Assembly (NCBI GenBank): GCA_019429445.1
Contig: JAHYIW010000014.1
Location: 1-64,000, forward strand
Source: Desulfuromonadaceae bacterium
Lineage (GTDB): Bacteria; Desulfobacterota; Desulfuromonadia; Desulfuromonadales; JAHYIW01
DNA: 64,000 nt
Direction of reading: 5' to 3'
A model generated the notes under the pieces. It was not told where the DNA came from. It made no database searches and worked only from the letters and a program-made list of their open reading frames with translations. This document shows positions 9,825 to 20,987 of the stretch, piece by piece. The position numbers and the translations under genes are program-made. Each line of letters opens with the position of its first letter. Position 1 is the first letter of the stretch.

Positions 9825-10862
9825 GTGCTGAAGGTTGCCGTTGTTGGCGCAAGTGGATATACCGGCGTTGAGTTGTTGAGGTTGCTGTATTCTCATCCGC
9901 TGGTTGAGGTGACCTGCGTTACATCGCGTCAATACGTCGGGGCACCAATCGCAGAAGTATTTCCATCGCTGGGAGGCTGTTTTTCACTGGTTTGCAAACC
10001 AATCGACACGGAGATGATAGCCGCGGTTGCAGACGTGGCGTTTGTTGCCTTGCCACACAAAAACGCCATGCAAGTCGTTCCCGAGCTGCTGGATAAGGGG
10101 ATGAAGGTAATTGATCTTTCCGCTGATTACCGGCTACGCGATCAGACGGTGTACGAACAGTGGTATCAAAAGCATACCAGTCCTGGCCTTCTCGAAGAAG
10201 CCGTTTATGGCTTGCCGGAACTTTTTCGCAAGGATATTTCGCCAGCTCGACTGGTAGCCAATCCCGGTTGTTATCCTACCAGTGCCGCTTTGGCGCTCGC
10301 GCCACTGATTGCCAATGGACTGATCGACCTCAATTCAATTATTATCGACAGTAAATCGGGAGCCAGCGGGGCAGGGCGGGGCGCGAAAACCGAAAGTCTT
10401 TACTGTGAAGTCAACGAGGGGTTCAAGGCGTACGGTATTGCCGCTCATCGCCATACACCGGAAATTGAACAAACGCTGTCCGGTCTCGCTGGTCAAGATG
10501 TAAAAATCAGTTTTACGCCCCACTTGTTGCCGCTGAACCGGGGGATTTTGACAACGGCTTATGCTTCGCTTGACCGCAAACTGCTGACTGCTGAACTGAG
10601 AGATATTTTTCTTCACTATTACGCTGACGAAAAATTTGTCCGCATTTGCGCGGTTGATGTGACCCCCAATATTCATCAGGTGCGCGGGAGTAATTTCTGT
10701 GACATTGGGGTCGTCGCGGATCAACGGACGGGGCGGGTGATCGTTGTTTCTGTAATCGATAACCTGGTGAAAGGGGCTGCCGGTCAGGCCGTACAGAATT
10801 TGAATTTGATGGCAGGCTTCAGTGAGTCAACCGGACTTGAGGCTGTAGCGATTTATCCATAA
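9825..10862 (+). CDS. argC: N-acetyl-gamma-glutamyl-phosphate reductase
   Basis: ArgC reduces N-acetylglutamyl phosphate to the semialdehyde with NADPH in arginine biosynthesis. The 345 residues start at GTG with GCAGGAG eight bases upstream. The Rossmann motif [16 protein letters not shown] (residues 5-20) and the catalytic cysteine in [10 protein letters not shown] (near 148) are present, with [10 protein letters not shown] after it. Other arg genes are not in the window. Confidence 0.95.
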   Translation: MLKVAVVGASGYTGVELLRLLYSHPLVEVTCVTSRQYVGAPIAEVFPSLGGCFSLVCKPIDTEMIAAVADVAFVALPHKNAMQVVPELLDKGMKVIDLSADYRLRDQTVYEQWYQKHTSPGLLEEAVYGLPELFRKDISPARLVANPGCYPTSAALALAPLIANGLIDLNSIIIDSKSGASGAGRGAKTESLYCEVNEGFKAYGIAAHRHTPEIEQTLSGLAGQDVKISFTPHLLPLNRGILTTAYASLDRKLLTAELRDIFLHYYADEKFVRICAVDVTPNIHQVRGSNFCDIGVVADQRTGRVIVVSVIDNLVKGAAGQAVQNLNLMAGFSESTGLEAVAIYP

Positions 10863-10885
10863 CATGAAATCGTATCCAGGCTCAG

Positions 10886-10925
10886 ACAGCAGTGGCGAAA
10901 CAACGATTTGTTTCGCCACTGCTGT
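10886..10925. terminator. Bidirectional terminator between argC and the GGDEF gene
   Basis: A perfect 17-bp stem (10886-10902 with 10909-10925) has a 6-nt loop and lies between two convergent genes, ending 7 nt from the stop of the minus-strand gene. It probably serves both transcripts. Confidence 0.8.
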
Positions 10926-10931
10926 TTCTGG

Positions 10932-13154
10932 TTAAGTTTTGACGTTTGATCGGTTCGGGGTGTTGTGATCTGTGTCGATCGTAAGCGTTTCGCAACGATT
11001 TCTGCCGTTACATTTTGCCAGGTACAGTGCTCGGTCGGCGCGATCGATGAATTGTTGTATATTATCATCATCGCCTGGTGCAAAGATGGTCACTCCAATG
11101 GACAGGGTGAGACTCTTTTCAGGTTGGTCCTGTTCTAGTGATTCAAAAGACTCGCAACTGATAAGCTTCCTGATCTTTTCCGCCAGATTTGTCGCCCCGT
11201 CAAGATCCGTGTGAGGCATCAGAACGATAAATTCCTCGCCACCATAACGACCGACGATATCAGCTTCCCGTGTATGCTCATTAAGCAGTTGCGCCACTTT
11301 TTTCAATACGCGGTCGCCCATCAAGTGACCATGTGTGTCGTTCAGCCTCTTGAAATGATCAATGTCAATCATGGCCAGTGAGAGTGGAGAATTAAAACGA
11401 ATTGACTGGGCCATTTCTCGTTTACTCACTTCGAAAAAATAGCGCCGGTTGGCGAGTTGTGTCAGTTCGTCGGTATAGGATAAATTTTTCGTTTGTTCAT
11501 AAAGCAGTGCATTTTCCAGCGCCATTGCAGCCTGGTTGGCTGCAGCCTGAATCAATTTAAATTCATTGTCAAGAAAACCATCAGTTCTGTTTTTATGTAA
11601 ATTAATTACACCATAGGTGCGCATTTTTACACACAGTGGCACCGATACCAAGGAACCGTGTGCTTTCAACTTGCCTTTATAGTTAAGATTTTTCTTCTCC
11701 ACGTTCATATCCTTGATGTAAACAAGCTTTTGTTTGCGAGCCGTGAGCCCGGTAATTCCTTCGTCAAGTTTCATTGTGACGCCGTCAAGAAGTTCACGAT
11801 CAATGCCGCTGCTGCTGACAATTTTCAGGCAATTGTCTTCGTCACGGTAGGAGAAAATAACAACCATGTCACAATTGAGGGTCGCGTGCAGGGTCTCGAC
11901 GATTCTTTCAAAAAGTTCCTTGGTGTCGATGGTTGTAATCATCGCCTGGTTTAATTGAAAGAGTGCTGTTAGCTCAGTGATATGTTCCTGCAGTAAGTGA
12001 TTGGCTTTTTCAATTTCATAATTTTTTTGAGCAATAGTTTTCTGATGGTTCAATTTTTCATTGGCAACAGCAAGTTCATTTTGACGCTGCATTCTTTCTT
12101 CATAAAGATGCTTGAGGTCTATCGTCATGTCATTGAAGGAGGTCGCCAATAACCCGAATTCGTTAACCGAAATATTGTCAATGCGATAATCCAGATTCCC
12201 TCTGCGAACTTCATCGGTTGCAATCAACAGACTGTTTATCGGTTGCATCAATTTGTTGAGCATGCGGATAAAGACATATCCTCCGACAATCAAGGCCGCC
12301 AGAAGGGTCAAGATGGAACGCAGTGCAATCGTCTCGATAATGACGCCAAGCTCATTGAGTTTGGCCGATGTTGCCAGGATCAGCTTGTCATTTGTCCCCA
12401 GCGGCACGGCATGAAACAAGTGGCGGCTTAAAAACAGCGATCCAGAGCTTAGATACAAGTGCTCCCCTCGCTGGATAGCGGACAACTGTGCGGCATTCAG
12501 CAGCGGGAGCGAGATGTCGTCACTGTTGCTGATGATCGGCACCCCGGTGGCTGACAGCAACGTAATATGATAAGTCGAATTTGGGCTCAGCCGTGTCAAA
12601 AAACTTTTATCCATTGGCGTTTGGAGAAAATAGATACCGATACGATTGTTGTCACGTTCAGGGAAGGGGGAGGCGATTGCGAGCGTAGGAACAGTCCCGG
12701 GTTGACTGAGGTAGCGAAATTTTGGCTGACCGACTTGTAGCGTTTGTGCAAAAAGTTCCTGAATTGGCTCATAATAGAGATAATCACCGGCGTTTCCCGG
12801 AAAAGAGGCAACGAATATATGGTCATTTCCCAGCGTTGCAAAAAAACTCTCAAGGAGCAGCGAGGTGGTGTTTTCGTTGTCGTTCAATGGGGATGAAACA
12901 GCGTTGGTAATGAAGAGAAGTTGTTTTGCATATTCACTCAGTTTTATTTCAAGCGACTTGATTTCCCGGTAAAGGATTTCATGGGTTGCATACAGTCGTT
13001 CATCAATTGATTTTTCGATCACCGCGCGAATAAAACCAATAGAACCGATTGTCGCAGCGGCGCCAAAAAGGATGATTGAGAAAAAAAATGGCAGAAGCAT
13101 TTTGTTACGCAGTCGATTGCGGCGACGTAGCTGGCTGACGGGAAGGATGTTCAT
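10932..13154 (-). CDS. Membrane HAMP-GAF-GGDEF diguanylate cyclase
   Basis: The 740-residue protein should make cyclic di-GMP. In order it has TM1 (about 20-42), a periplasmic sensor domain of about 230 residues, TM2 (about 275-300), HAMP (300-352), a coiled coil, GAF (about 405-550) and GGDEF (about 560-720). The active-site motif reads GGEEF and is preceded five residues earlier by READ, an intact RxxD inhibitory site, so the enzyme is probably active and product-inhibited. Its start is 3 nt behind the stop of the HD-GYP gene, so both lie in one operon with opposite enzyme activities. Confidence 0.9.
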   Translation of the reverse strand: MNILPVSQLRRRNRLRNKMLLPFFFSIILFGAAATIGSIGFIRAVIEKSIDERLYATHEILYREIKSLEIKLSEYAKQLLFITNAVSSPLNDNENTTSLLLESFFATLGNDHIFVASFPGNAGDYLYYEPIQELFAQTLQVGQPKFRYLSQPGTVPTLAIASPFPERDNNRIGIYFLQTPMDKSFLTRLSPNSTYHITLLSATGVPIISNSDDISLPLLNAAQLSAIQRGEHLYLSSGSLFLSRHLFHAVPLGTNDKLILATSAKLNELGVIIETIALRSILTLLAALIVGGYVFIRMLNKLMQPINSLLIATDEVRRGNLDYRIDNISVNEFGLLATSFNDMTIDLKHLYEERMQRQNELAVANEKLNHQKTIAQKNYEIEKANHLLQEHITELTALFQLNQAMITTIDTKELFERIVETLHATLNCDMVVIFSYRDEDNCLKIVSSSGIDRELLDGVTMKLDEGITGLTARKQKLVYIKDMNVEKKNLNYKGKLKAHGSLVSVPLCVKMRTYGVINLHKNRTDGFLDNEFKLIQAAANQAAMALENALLYEQTKNLSYTDELTQLANRRYFFEVSKREMAQSIRFNSPLSLAMIDIDHFKRLNDTHGHLMGDRVLKKVAQLLNEHTREADIVGRYGGEEFIVLMPHTDLDGATNLAEKIRKLISCESFESLEQDQPEKSLTLSIGVTIFAPGDDDNIQQFIDRADRALYLAKCNGRNRCETLTIDTDHNTPNRSNVKT

Positions 13155-13157
13155 GGT

Positions 13158-15197
13158 TTATAAGAAAATGGCGTCCTGCTGACACATTTCGATAAAGGCC
13201 CGGGCAATCTGCGGATCGAATTGTCGTCCGGCATTGGCTTCTATCTCCTCAATGGTAACCTCGTGGGATAACGCATCACGATAGGGGCGGTCAGAAGTCA
13301 TTGCATCGTAGGTATCAGCGACAGCAAGAATACGTGCTTCAATGAGAATTTCTTCTCCTTCGAGCCGATTTGGGTAGCCGTTACCATCGTATTGTTCATG
13401 ATGCTGTGCAATGATTTCACGAATGTCGGTGAGAAAATCGATAGGTTTAAGGATTTTGACACCGATCGACGGATGCTGACGCAAAACGTAAATATCGTCA
13501 TCCGTAAGCGTGCCCTTTTTGTGTAATAATGCGGCATCAATACCGATTTTTCCAATATCGTGAAGCACCGCCGCTTGTTCGAGGCGGTGCAGGCTTTCAT
13601 TGGAGAGCCCAATCTTTTGTCCCAGTGCCAGGCTGTAGCGGGTGACACGTTCAGAATGACCACGGGTATATTCATCGCTGGCTTCCACCGCTGAAACCAA
13701 CGCCTGCATAGTACTGAGATAGGACGCCTGCTGCTGTTCATAAAGTCGAGCATTCTTGATTGCGACACTGGCTTGTGTGGCAATCGTGACCAGCAACTCC
13801 AGGTCGCTTTCGTTGAAGCAATTGTCGTCATGTCGATTCGAGATTGAAATTGCACCGATGACTTCATCATTGATTACCAGCGGTGCGCTGATCACCGTCT
13901 TACGCACAAAACCAAGCAGACTGAGTTTGTTGAATTCTTGTGCTTCATCGATATTTTTGATCAGTATCGGTTTTTTGTGGGCAACGACCCAATGAACGAC
14001 GCCACCGGCTCTAAACGGAATCTCTTTGGATAAATCAAGGTGATCAGGAAAACCGACGGATCCTTTCGGAATAAGAGTCTTTTTATCTTCGGAGAGGATC
14101 AGAATGTGGGCAAAGCGCCCTTTCAGTGTTGTACAGGCATTATGAATAAGGAGCGAAAAAAGTTCCTCCAGATTCATCGTGGAGTTAACCGCCAGCCCCA
14201 TTCTGTGTAGCGCTGACAGGCGCGCAACCGCGTTTTCGAGAAAGGTGTTTTTGTCTTCAAGTTCACTGGCCAAATCGGCGATCTTGAAGTTCGCCTCTTC
14301 AATTTCTTCAATGCGCTCTTCCAGCGTAATGTTCAGATATTCAATCTCTTTAAGCCGTTCCTCCAGGGTGTTGTTCATGTTGTGAATTTCATCGTGGTAC
14401 ATGAGTTTCTCTTTGCTGGCGGCCAGTTCACGTTCGTGATTGACAACCGTGTCGAGCTGATTTTTTAAGTGTTTCACCATCTGGTTAAACTTGCTGCTGA
14501 GCAGCGACATTTCCTTGGAATTGTCAATTTCGGCGGTAGCGTTTTCAAAATCACCCTGTTCGAGGTGGGTCATGGCGCTGATCAGTTTGCGGACAGGATA
14601 GTCCACATAAAAAAGGATAAACAAGGTAATGGACAGGACCAACACCACGATCATACCGATTGATGACATGATTGTGGCGCGACGACTGTTATTCTGGAGA
14701 ATTTTAATGTCGTCCACGGAGTAGTGAACATTCAGAATTCCAAGAACCTTTTGGGCAGCATTATGACAACTATAACAGGCCGGGGCATTGTTGATGGGCA
14801 AGACAGATCGATAGAGACCACTATCCTGGTGATCGGTATAGAATGAAAAGCGGTTGGATCGAAACGCAAACAGATCACTTGCCGGAACCAGATCGCCGAT
14901 CTCGGAACGGACAGCGGAGATCAGGATTTTTCCCGATTCATCAAAGATTCTGACATTTAGAATCGTTTCTTCGCTTTTGATATTGTCGAAAATCTTGGAT
15001 ACTTCGTCATTTTTACCCGCCGCCATGCTATTGATGATGCTGCTGCGGATGGTTTCGCCGAGGATTTTACAGTTCTGTGCGGCAACCTTGCTGAGCATCG
15101 CATCTTGCGTGCGCAGGTTCTGCCAGACTGTCAGGCTGACCGCGAAGATGACAATAATCGTGGTCAGACCGATAAATTTAAATTTTAATGAATTCAT
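13158..15197 (-). CDS. Membrane HD-GYP c-di-GMP phosphodiesterase with c-type heme motif
   Basis: The 679-residue protein should hydrolyse cyclic di-GMP. TM1 (about 7-26) and TM2 (173-196) enclose a periplasmic domain that contains ACYSCH: C141, C144 and H145 form a CxxCH heme c attachment site. After TM2 come HAMP (197-248), a coiled coil (250-325), GAF (330-485) and HD-GYP (490-679) with LHDIGKIG and HHEQYDGNGYP intact. Periplasmic heme c sensor domains are known in Geobacter sensory proteins; joining one to HD-GYP suggests redox or gas control of c-di-GMP. It is the first gene of the pair with the GGDEF cyclase. Confidence 0.9.
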   Translation of the reverse strand: MNSLKFKFIGLTTIIVIFAVSLTVWQNLRTQDAMLSKVAAQNCKILGETIRSSIINSMAAGKNDEVSKIFDNIKSEETILNVRIFDESGKILISAVRSEIGDLVPASDLFAFRSNRFSFYTDHQDSGLYRSVLPINNAPACYSCHNAAQKVLGILNVHYSVDDIKILQNNSRRATIMSSIGMIVVLVLSITLFILFYVDYPVRKLISAMTHLEQGDFENATAEIDNSKEMSLLSSKFNQMVKHLKNQLDTVVNHERELAASKEKLMYHDEIHNMNNTLEERLKEIEYLNITLEERIEEIEEANFKIADLASELEDKNTFLENAVARLSALHRMGLAVNSTMNLEELFSLLIHNACTTLKGRFAHILILSEDKKTLIPKGSVGFPDHLDLSKEIPFRAGGVVHWVVAHKKPILIKNIDEAQEFNKLSLLGFVRKTVISAPLVINDEVIGAISISNRHDDNCFNESDLELLVTIATQASVAIKNARLYEQQQASYLSTMQALVSAVEASDEYTRGHSERVTRYSLALGQKIGLSNESLHRLEQAAVLHDIGKIGIDAALLHKKGTLTDDDIYVLRQHPSIGVKILKPIDFLTDIREIIAQHHEQYDGNGYPNRLEGEEILIEARILAVADTYDAMTSDRPYRDALSHEVTIEEIEANAGRQFDPQIARAFIEMCQQDAIFL

Positions 15198-15529
15198 TGT
15201 GAGTGGTAAGTGCTCTTAAGTGTTGTCCCGCTGTCAGGCGGAGTCGTGATCCGCTGTGGAATCGCGTTGTTAAATGGTCATTTGCCGCTATACTGCAAGG
15301 TCCCTTTTGACAGCAGCGCGTTTTTTAATTTAAAAAAAGAGCAATGTGTCGAGGTAAATGCCCGCTATACAAGTGTCGGTGCTTGACAGTCGATCCATGA
15401 CCAATTAATATGTCGCACTCCGTCGCAGGAGCTTTTGTTTTGTGTGGAACAGTTGATTGAGTTCTGCAATAAGTTTGCCAACAACTTTATTATATTTTTC
15501 ATGTAACTTATTGTTTTCAGGCAACTTTA
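15198..15529. other. Divergent intergenic region
   Basis: This 332-nt region separates the minus-strand HD-GYP gene from the plus-strand DUF2065-queA-tgt genes. No coding frame stands out. It carries a good plus-strand promoter at 15383-15411. The promoter for the minus-strand operon must also lie here, but I could not pick a convincing one. Confidence 0.6.
15383..15411 (+). promoter_or_regulatory. Promoter toward DUF2065-queA-tgt
   Basis: TTGACA (15383-15388) and TAATAT (15406-15411) are spaced by 17 nt. The leader to the first start codon would be about 110 nt. Confidence 0.5.
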
Positions 15530-15715
15530 ATGAAGTTTATATTATGTGTCGCGGGGGTGGTGCTGATCATTGAAGGTGCTCCGTGGTTCTTGTCTCCCGC
15601 CGCGATGCAAAAAATGCAACGACAGTTGTTGCTCAGTTCGTCGCGCGCGCTGCGCATTTGGGGATTGCTGACGATGTTGGCTGGCCTTTTACTGGTTCGT
15701 TTTGCAACCTTGTAA
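15530..15715 (+). CDS. DUF2065-family small membrane protein
   Basis: These 61 residues form two hydrophobic segments (about 2-22 and 42-60) around GAPWFLSPAAMQKMQRQLL. The EG-PWF-SP-A pattern is that of the short DUF2065 family, whose function is unknown. A Shine-Dalgarno sequence CAGGC is weak. It is 87 nt upstream of queA. Confidence 0.75.
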   Translation: MKFILCVAGVVLIIEGAPWFLSPAAMQKMQRQLLLSSSRALRIWGLLTMLAGLLLVRFATL

Positions 15716-15802
15716 AGGGCTTAAATGATTTGACAATATCCCTTATCTGTGTTTGAGTTAGGCCGTTTTTCGGGCGATTTGAAGGTGGAGAATTTTAGGT
15801 AG

Positions 15803-16834
15803 ATGCGCCTGGATAAATATAGTTTTGAACTGCCTGAATCGTTAATTGCCCAGTACCCTCCGCCAAGTCGTGAGGACGCACGGTTAATGGTTCTGGCGCG
15901 CACCGGCGGCTTGCCGCGCTGCACATTATTTACCGAAATCATTGATCATTTCCAATCTGGGGATGTTCTGGTTTATAACGATACCCAGGTTATCCCCGCA
16001 CGGCTGTTAGGGCGTAAAGAGTCGGGGGGCAAGATCGAGGTGTTGCTGGTGCGTCGGCGTGTCGGCGATGACGAAATTTGGTCTTGCCTGACAAAATCTT
16101 CCAAAGCACCGCGTCCGGGGATGCAGATCGATTTTGGTGAGCAGTTGACAGCGACGGTTCTTGACCAGGGTGAGGAACCGTATCGTTATTTGCGTTTCAA
16201 TAGTCATGGCGATTTTCGCGAGCAGCTTGAACGGCTTGGCCGGATCCCGTTGCCACCATACATCCTGCGTGAAGACGAGCCACTTGATCGCGAACGATAT
16301 CAAACTGTTTTTGCTGCGCAACCGGGTGCCGTGGCCGCACCGACTGCCGGGTTGCATGTTACTCCCGCTCTTCTCGACCAGTTACGGGACAAGGGGGTGG
16401 TGGTGTGTCCAGTAACTTTGCATGTTGGATTAGGCACGTTTCTGCCGGTGCGGGTCGAGCATATTGACCAGCATCGGATGCATGCCGAGGAGTATCACGT
16501 CCCGGCGGCGACAGCTGCAGAAGTCAACCGTGCCCGTCAGGAGGGACGCCGCGTTGTCGCCCTGGGAACAACGACAACGCGCACACTTGAAACAGCGGCT
16601 GACGATGCGGGACAGGTGATTCCAGGACCCGGCGAAAGTCGCCTGTTTATTCGACCCGGTTTTCATTTTCAGGTGATCGATGCGCTGATCACAAATTTTC
16701 ATTTGCCCGGTTCGACCCTGCTTATGATGGTCGCCGCCTTTGTCGGTCATGAGCGCATCATGGCTGCATATCAGCAGGCTATCGCCGAAAAGTTCAGATT
16801 TTTCAGCTATGGTGACTGCATGTTGATCGTTTAA
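15803..16834 (+). CDS. queA: S-adenosylmethionine:tRNA ribosyltransferase-isomerase
   Basis: QueA moves and isomerises the ribosyl group of SAM onto preQ1 in tRNA to form epoxyqueuosine. The 343 residues start MRLDKYSFELPESLIAQ and show VYNDTQVIPARL, TAGLHVTP (near residue 182) and LHVGLGTFLPV, all family hallmarks. tgt, which installs preQ1 in the same tRNAs, begins 13 nt downstream. Confidence 0.96.
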   Translation: MRLDKYSFELPESLIAQYPPPSREDARLMVLARTGGLPRCTLFTEIIDHFQSGDVLVYNDTQVIPARLLGRKESGGKIEVLLVRRRVGDDEIWSCLTKSSKAPRPGMQIDFGEQLTATVLDQGEEPYRYLRFNSHGDFREQLERLGRIPLPPYILREDEPLDRERYQTVFAAQPGAVAAPTAGLHVTPALLDQLRDKGVVVCPVTLHVGLGTFLPVRVEHIDQHRMHAEEYHVPAATAAEVNRARQEGRRVVALGTTTTRTLETAADDAGQVIPGPGESRLFIRPGFHFQVIDALITNFHLPGSTLLMMVAAFVGHERIMAAYQQAIAEKFRFFSYGDCMLIV

Positions 16835-17971
<1,137 letters not shown>

Positions 17972-18017
17972 TTAAGAACAAATATTTCACTTATTGCGTC
18001 AACAAGGAGGAAACCCA

Positions 18018-18323
18018 ATGGTTAACAACGCTTATGCTATGGCGAACAACGCAGCGCAGAAAAGTGGTGGCGGGTATGAGGGTATCATCATGCTGGTCGT
18101 CATGTTTGCGATCTTCTATTTCCTGCTGATTCGTCCACAACAAAAACGGGCAAAACAGCACAAGGAAATGGTTGAGGCTTTGAAAATCGGCGATCAGATT
18201 GTTACTGCCGGGGGGATTCATGGACGAATTGCGGCGGTTCAGGATGACATCATCAGTGTAGAAATTGCAGCAGGTGTCAAAATTAAAGTTAATCGCGCCT
18301 CGGTCATGACGGTCAGCCACTAG
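18018..18323 (+). CDS. yajC: Preprotein translocase subunit YajC
   Basis: YajC is a small SecDF-associated inner-membrane protein. The ATG at 18018, seven bases behind AAGGAGG, gives 102 residues; the frame opens eight codons earlier at TTG, but that start would include the Shine-Dalgarno sequence. One membrane helix (about 24-41, ending FYFLLIRPQQKR) and the GDQIVTAGGIHGRI core identify it. Confidence 0.94.
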   Translation: MVNNAYAMANNAAQKSGGGYEGIIMLVVMFAIFYFLLIRPQQKRAKQHKEMVEALKIGDQIVTAGGIHGRIAAVQDDIISVEIAAGVKIKVNRASVMTVSH

Positions 18324-18444
18324 TTTGGTTGCGCCAATCCGTCTGCGAACTGTGCTCCGACGGTTATGTTCGAATTAATGTATGCGGTTTACGTAGAACC
18401 GCTACGCAATTGACTCAAGGTCTCGGTAAGGAGTTATTTTTGTC

Positions 18445-20043
18445 ATGTCTACCAACACTAAATGGCGCGGACTGCTGATTTTTTTCTGCCTGCTCCTTTC
18501 ACTCGTGTCGTTGGCCCCAACATTTGTCGGTGCTTCACTGCCAGGTTTCTGGACAAAGTTATTTGACCCGATTCGTCTTGGTCTCGACCTTCAGGGGGGG
18601 ATGCACCTGGTGCTTGGTGTCGACGTTGACAAGGCGGTAGAAAGTCGTGTTGACGGGCTTATCGACCAGGCCGAAAGTCAGTTGCGTGAGAAGGATATTA
18701 TCTTTAAACGCATTGAGCGCCAATCCGGAGATCGATTGGCAATTACTGTTTATGATGATGCAGCGGGTGCTGAAGTCGATGCCCTGATGAACGAAAACTT
18801 TCCCAACCTGGAAGCGTTGACCGTCCCGGTTTCCGGGGGGTATATCGAAAAGCAGTATCGACTTGGTGATCAAGAGATTGAAGAGGTTCGTGATTATGCA
18901 GTACGACAGGCGCTTGAAACGCTGCGCAACCGGGTTGATGAATTCGGCGTCAGTGAACCGACCCTGCAACGTCAGTCTGGCAACCGCATCCTGATTCAGC
19001 TGCCGGGCGTCAAGGATCCCGAGCGGGCCATTGCGTTATTGGGAAAGACCGCCCGCCTGGAGTTCAAAATGGTTGTCGAAGACGGCAATATTGCCGAGGC
19101 TCTGAAGGGGAATTTGCCTCCCGGAGTTCTGTTGCTCTACGAAAAAAATGTTGATGCACGGACCGGCGCAACGAGTGAAACACCACTGCTGGTCGAGCAG
19201 AAGACAGCATTGACCGGTGATCTGCTCAGCGATGCACAGGTGCGGATCGATACGCGCTTCAACGACCCTTATGTTTCGATTGATTTCAATCCGGTCGGGG
19301 CCAAACGGTTTGATCAGTTGACCGCCGCTTCGGTTGGCCGACGGATGGCTATCGTTCTCGACGATACGGTGTACTCGGCCCCGGTAATTCGTGAACGGAT
19401 TTCCGGCGGCAGTGCGCAGATCAGCGGTTCGTTTACCGAACAGGAGGCGACTGATCTGGCGATTGTTCTGCGTGCCGGATCGCTCCCCGCGCCGGTCAAG
19501 ATCCTTGAAGACCGGACTGTAGGACCGTCCCTGGGGCGTGATTCGATCAGACAAGGGATAATCTCTGTCATGATCGGCGGCGTGCTGGTTATCGTGGCGA
19601 TGTTGATATATTACAAGCTTTCCGGGCTGGTGGCCAATGTCGCGCTGATTCTCAATCTGTTCTTTATCCTTGCCTTGCTGAGTATTTTAGGCGCGACGCT
19701 GACCCTTCCGGGGATTGCCGGGATCGTTCTCACCGTCGGTATGGCCGTCGATGCCAACGTTCTTATTTTTGAACGGATTCGTGAGGAGGTTCGCGTCGGC
19801 AAGACAGCGCGAGCGGCACTTGATGCGGGGTTCAGTAAAGCTTTTCTGACGATTATTGACGCAAACGTTACCACCCTGATTGCGGCTCTGGTTCTGTTTC
19901 AATTCGGTACCGGCCCGGTCAAAGGGTTTGCGGTTACGCTTTCGATCGGAATTGTTGCATCGCTGTTTACGGCGATCTTTGTTTCGCGGACGATTTTTGA
20001 TTATTTCCTTAATCGTCAGCAAATCAAGCAGCTGAGCATTTAA
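18445..20043 (+). CDS. secD: Protein translocase subunit SecD
   Basis: SecD uses the proton gradient to help pull secreted proteins through SecYEG. The 532 residues contain the N-terminal membrane helix, LGLDLQGGMHLVLGVD (D1 motif, near residue 45), the large periplasmic domain, the NRVDEFGVSEP segment, and five C-terminal helices with GIVLTVGMAVDANVLIFERIREE (D5, near 430). The start is preceded by TAAGGAG. secF follows after 11 nt. Confidence 0.96.
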   Translation: MSTNTKWRGLLIFFCLLLSLVSLAPTFVGASLPGFWTKLFDPIRLGLDLQGGMHLVLGVDVDKAVESRVDGLIDQAESQLREKDIIFKRIERQSGDRLAITVYDDAAGAEVDALMNENFPNLEALTVPVSGGYIEKQYRLGDQEIEEVRDYAVRQALETLRNRVDEFGVSEPTLQRQSGNRILIQLPGVKDPERAIALLGKTARLEFKMVVEDGNIAEALKGNLPPGVLLLYEKNVDARTGATSETPLLVEQKTALTGDLLSDAQVRIDTRFNDPYVSIDFNPVGAKRFDQLTAASVGRRMAIVLDDTVYSAPVIRERISGGSAQISGSFTEQEATDLAIVLRAGSLPAPVKILEDRTVGPSLGRDSIRQGIISVMIGGVLVIVAMLIYYKLSGLVANVALILNLFFILALLSILGATLTLPGIAGIVLTVGMAVDANVLIFERIREEVRVGKTARAALDAGFSKAFLTIIDANVTTLIAALVLFQFGTGPVKGFAVTLSIGIVASLFTAIFVSRTIFDYFLNRQQIKQLSI

Positions 20044-20054
20044 GGAGGATCACC

Positions 20055-20987
20055 GTGGAATTTATTAAAGCGGACATTAATATTGATTTTGTCGGTAAGC
20101 GCAAGCTGGCACTTTTCTTTTCATTAGCGTTGATTACCATCGGACTGATCTCGTTGATTATCAAAGGGGGCCCCGATTACGGCATCGATTTTACTGGCGG
20201 AACGTTAGTGCAGATCTCATTTACTGAACAGACCGGCCCGAAGGCGATTAAAGATGCTTTGGCGCAGGTTGAACTTAACGGTCTTGTTGTTCAGCAGTTC
20301 GGTGATGATCCGCGTGAGTTTTTACTCCGGGCACAGGAATCGACTACTGCGCTGAAAGGACTTGCCCAGCAGATTGGTGCCGCTTTGGAAAACGCCTACG
20401 GCGTAAACACGTTCGAAGTTCGTCGTACCGAGATGGTCGGACCGCAAGTTGGCAAGGAACTGCGCTCGCAGGGGTTGATGGCAATCCTTTACGCCATGAT
20501 TGGTGTGCTGGCTTATGTCACCTGGCGGTTCGAATTTCGTTTTGCGGTCGGTGCGATTGTCGCACTGTTACATGATGTGCTGATTACTCTTGGTGTTTTT
20601 TCGTTGTTTGGCAAGGAAATCGATCTGCCGATCATTGCCGCATTTCTGGCTATTGTTGGTTATTCACTGAACGACACCATCATCGTTTATGATCGCATTC
20701 GTGAAAACAGCGGCAAATATTCACGCAAGGACCTTGTCTTCATTATTAATCGGAGTATCAACGAAACACTTTCACGGACCGTTTTGACGTCGGGGACAAC
20801 GTTGCTGGTGGTGCTGGCGCTCTTTGTTTTTGGCGGCGGGGTCATTCACAACTTTGCCTTCGCCTTGCTGGTCGGTATTATCATCGGAACCTATTCGTCA
20901 ATCTTTGTTGCCAGCCCGGTTCTGGTTTACTGGGATGAATATCGTAAAGGACGCAAATCAGAAACAGATGCAAGGAGTGCCGCATGA
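20055..20987 (+). CDS. secF: Protein translocase subunit SecF
   Basis: This is the SecD partner. The 310 residues start at GTG behind AAGGAGG. GPDYGIDFTGGTLVQ lies near residue 40, and GYSLNDTIIVYDRIREN near 212. Six membrane segments are evident. Its stop overlaps the start of the TPR gene (ATGA), so the two are translationally coupled. Confidence 0.96.
   Translation: MEFIKADINIDFVGKRKLALFFSLALITIGLISLIIKGGPDYGIDFTGGTLVQISFTEQTGPKAIKDALAQVELNGLVVQQFGDDPREFLLRAQESTTALKGLAQQIGAALENAYGVNTFEVRRTEMVGPQVGKELRSQGLMAILYAMIGVLAYVTWRFEFRFAVGAIVALLHDVLITLGVFSLFGKEIDLPIIAAFLAIVGYSLNDTIIVYDRIRENSGKYSRKDLVFIINRSINETLSRTVLTSGTTLLVVLALFVFGGGVIHNFAFALLVGIIIGTYSSIFVASPVLVYWDEYRKGRKSETDARSAA

Noticed and set aside
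18366-18413. Fifteen-codon ORF just upstream of secD, as a possible arrest-peptide leader
   Set aside because: No Shine-Dalgarno sequence, no known arrest motif, and a length well below characterised Sec-monitoring peptides.
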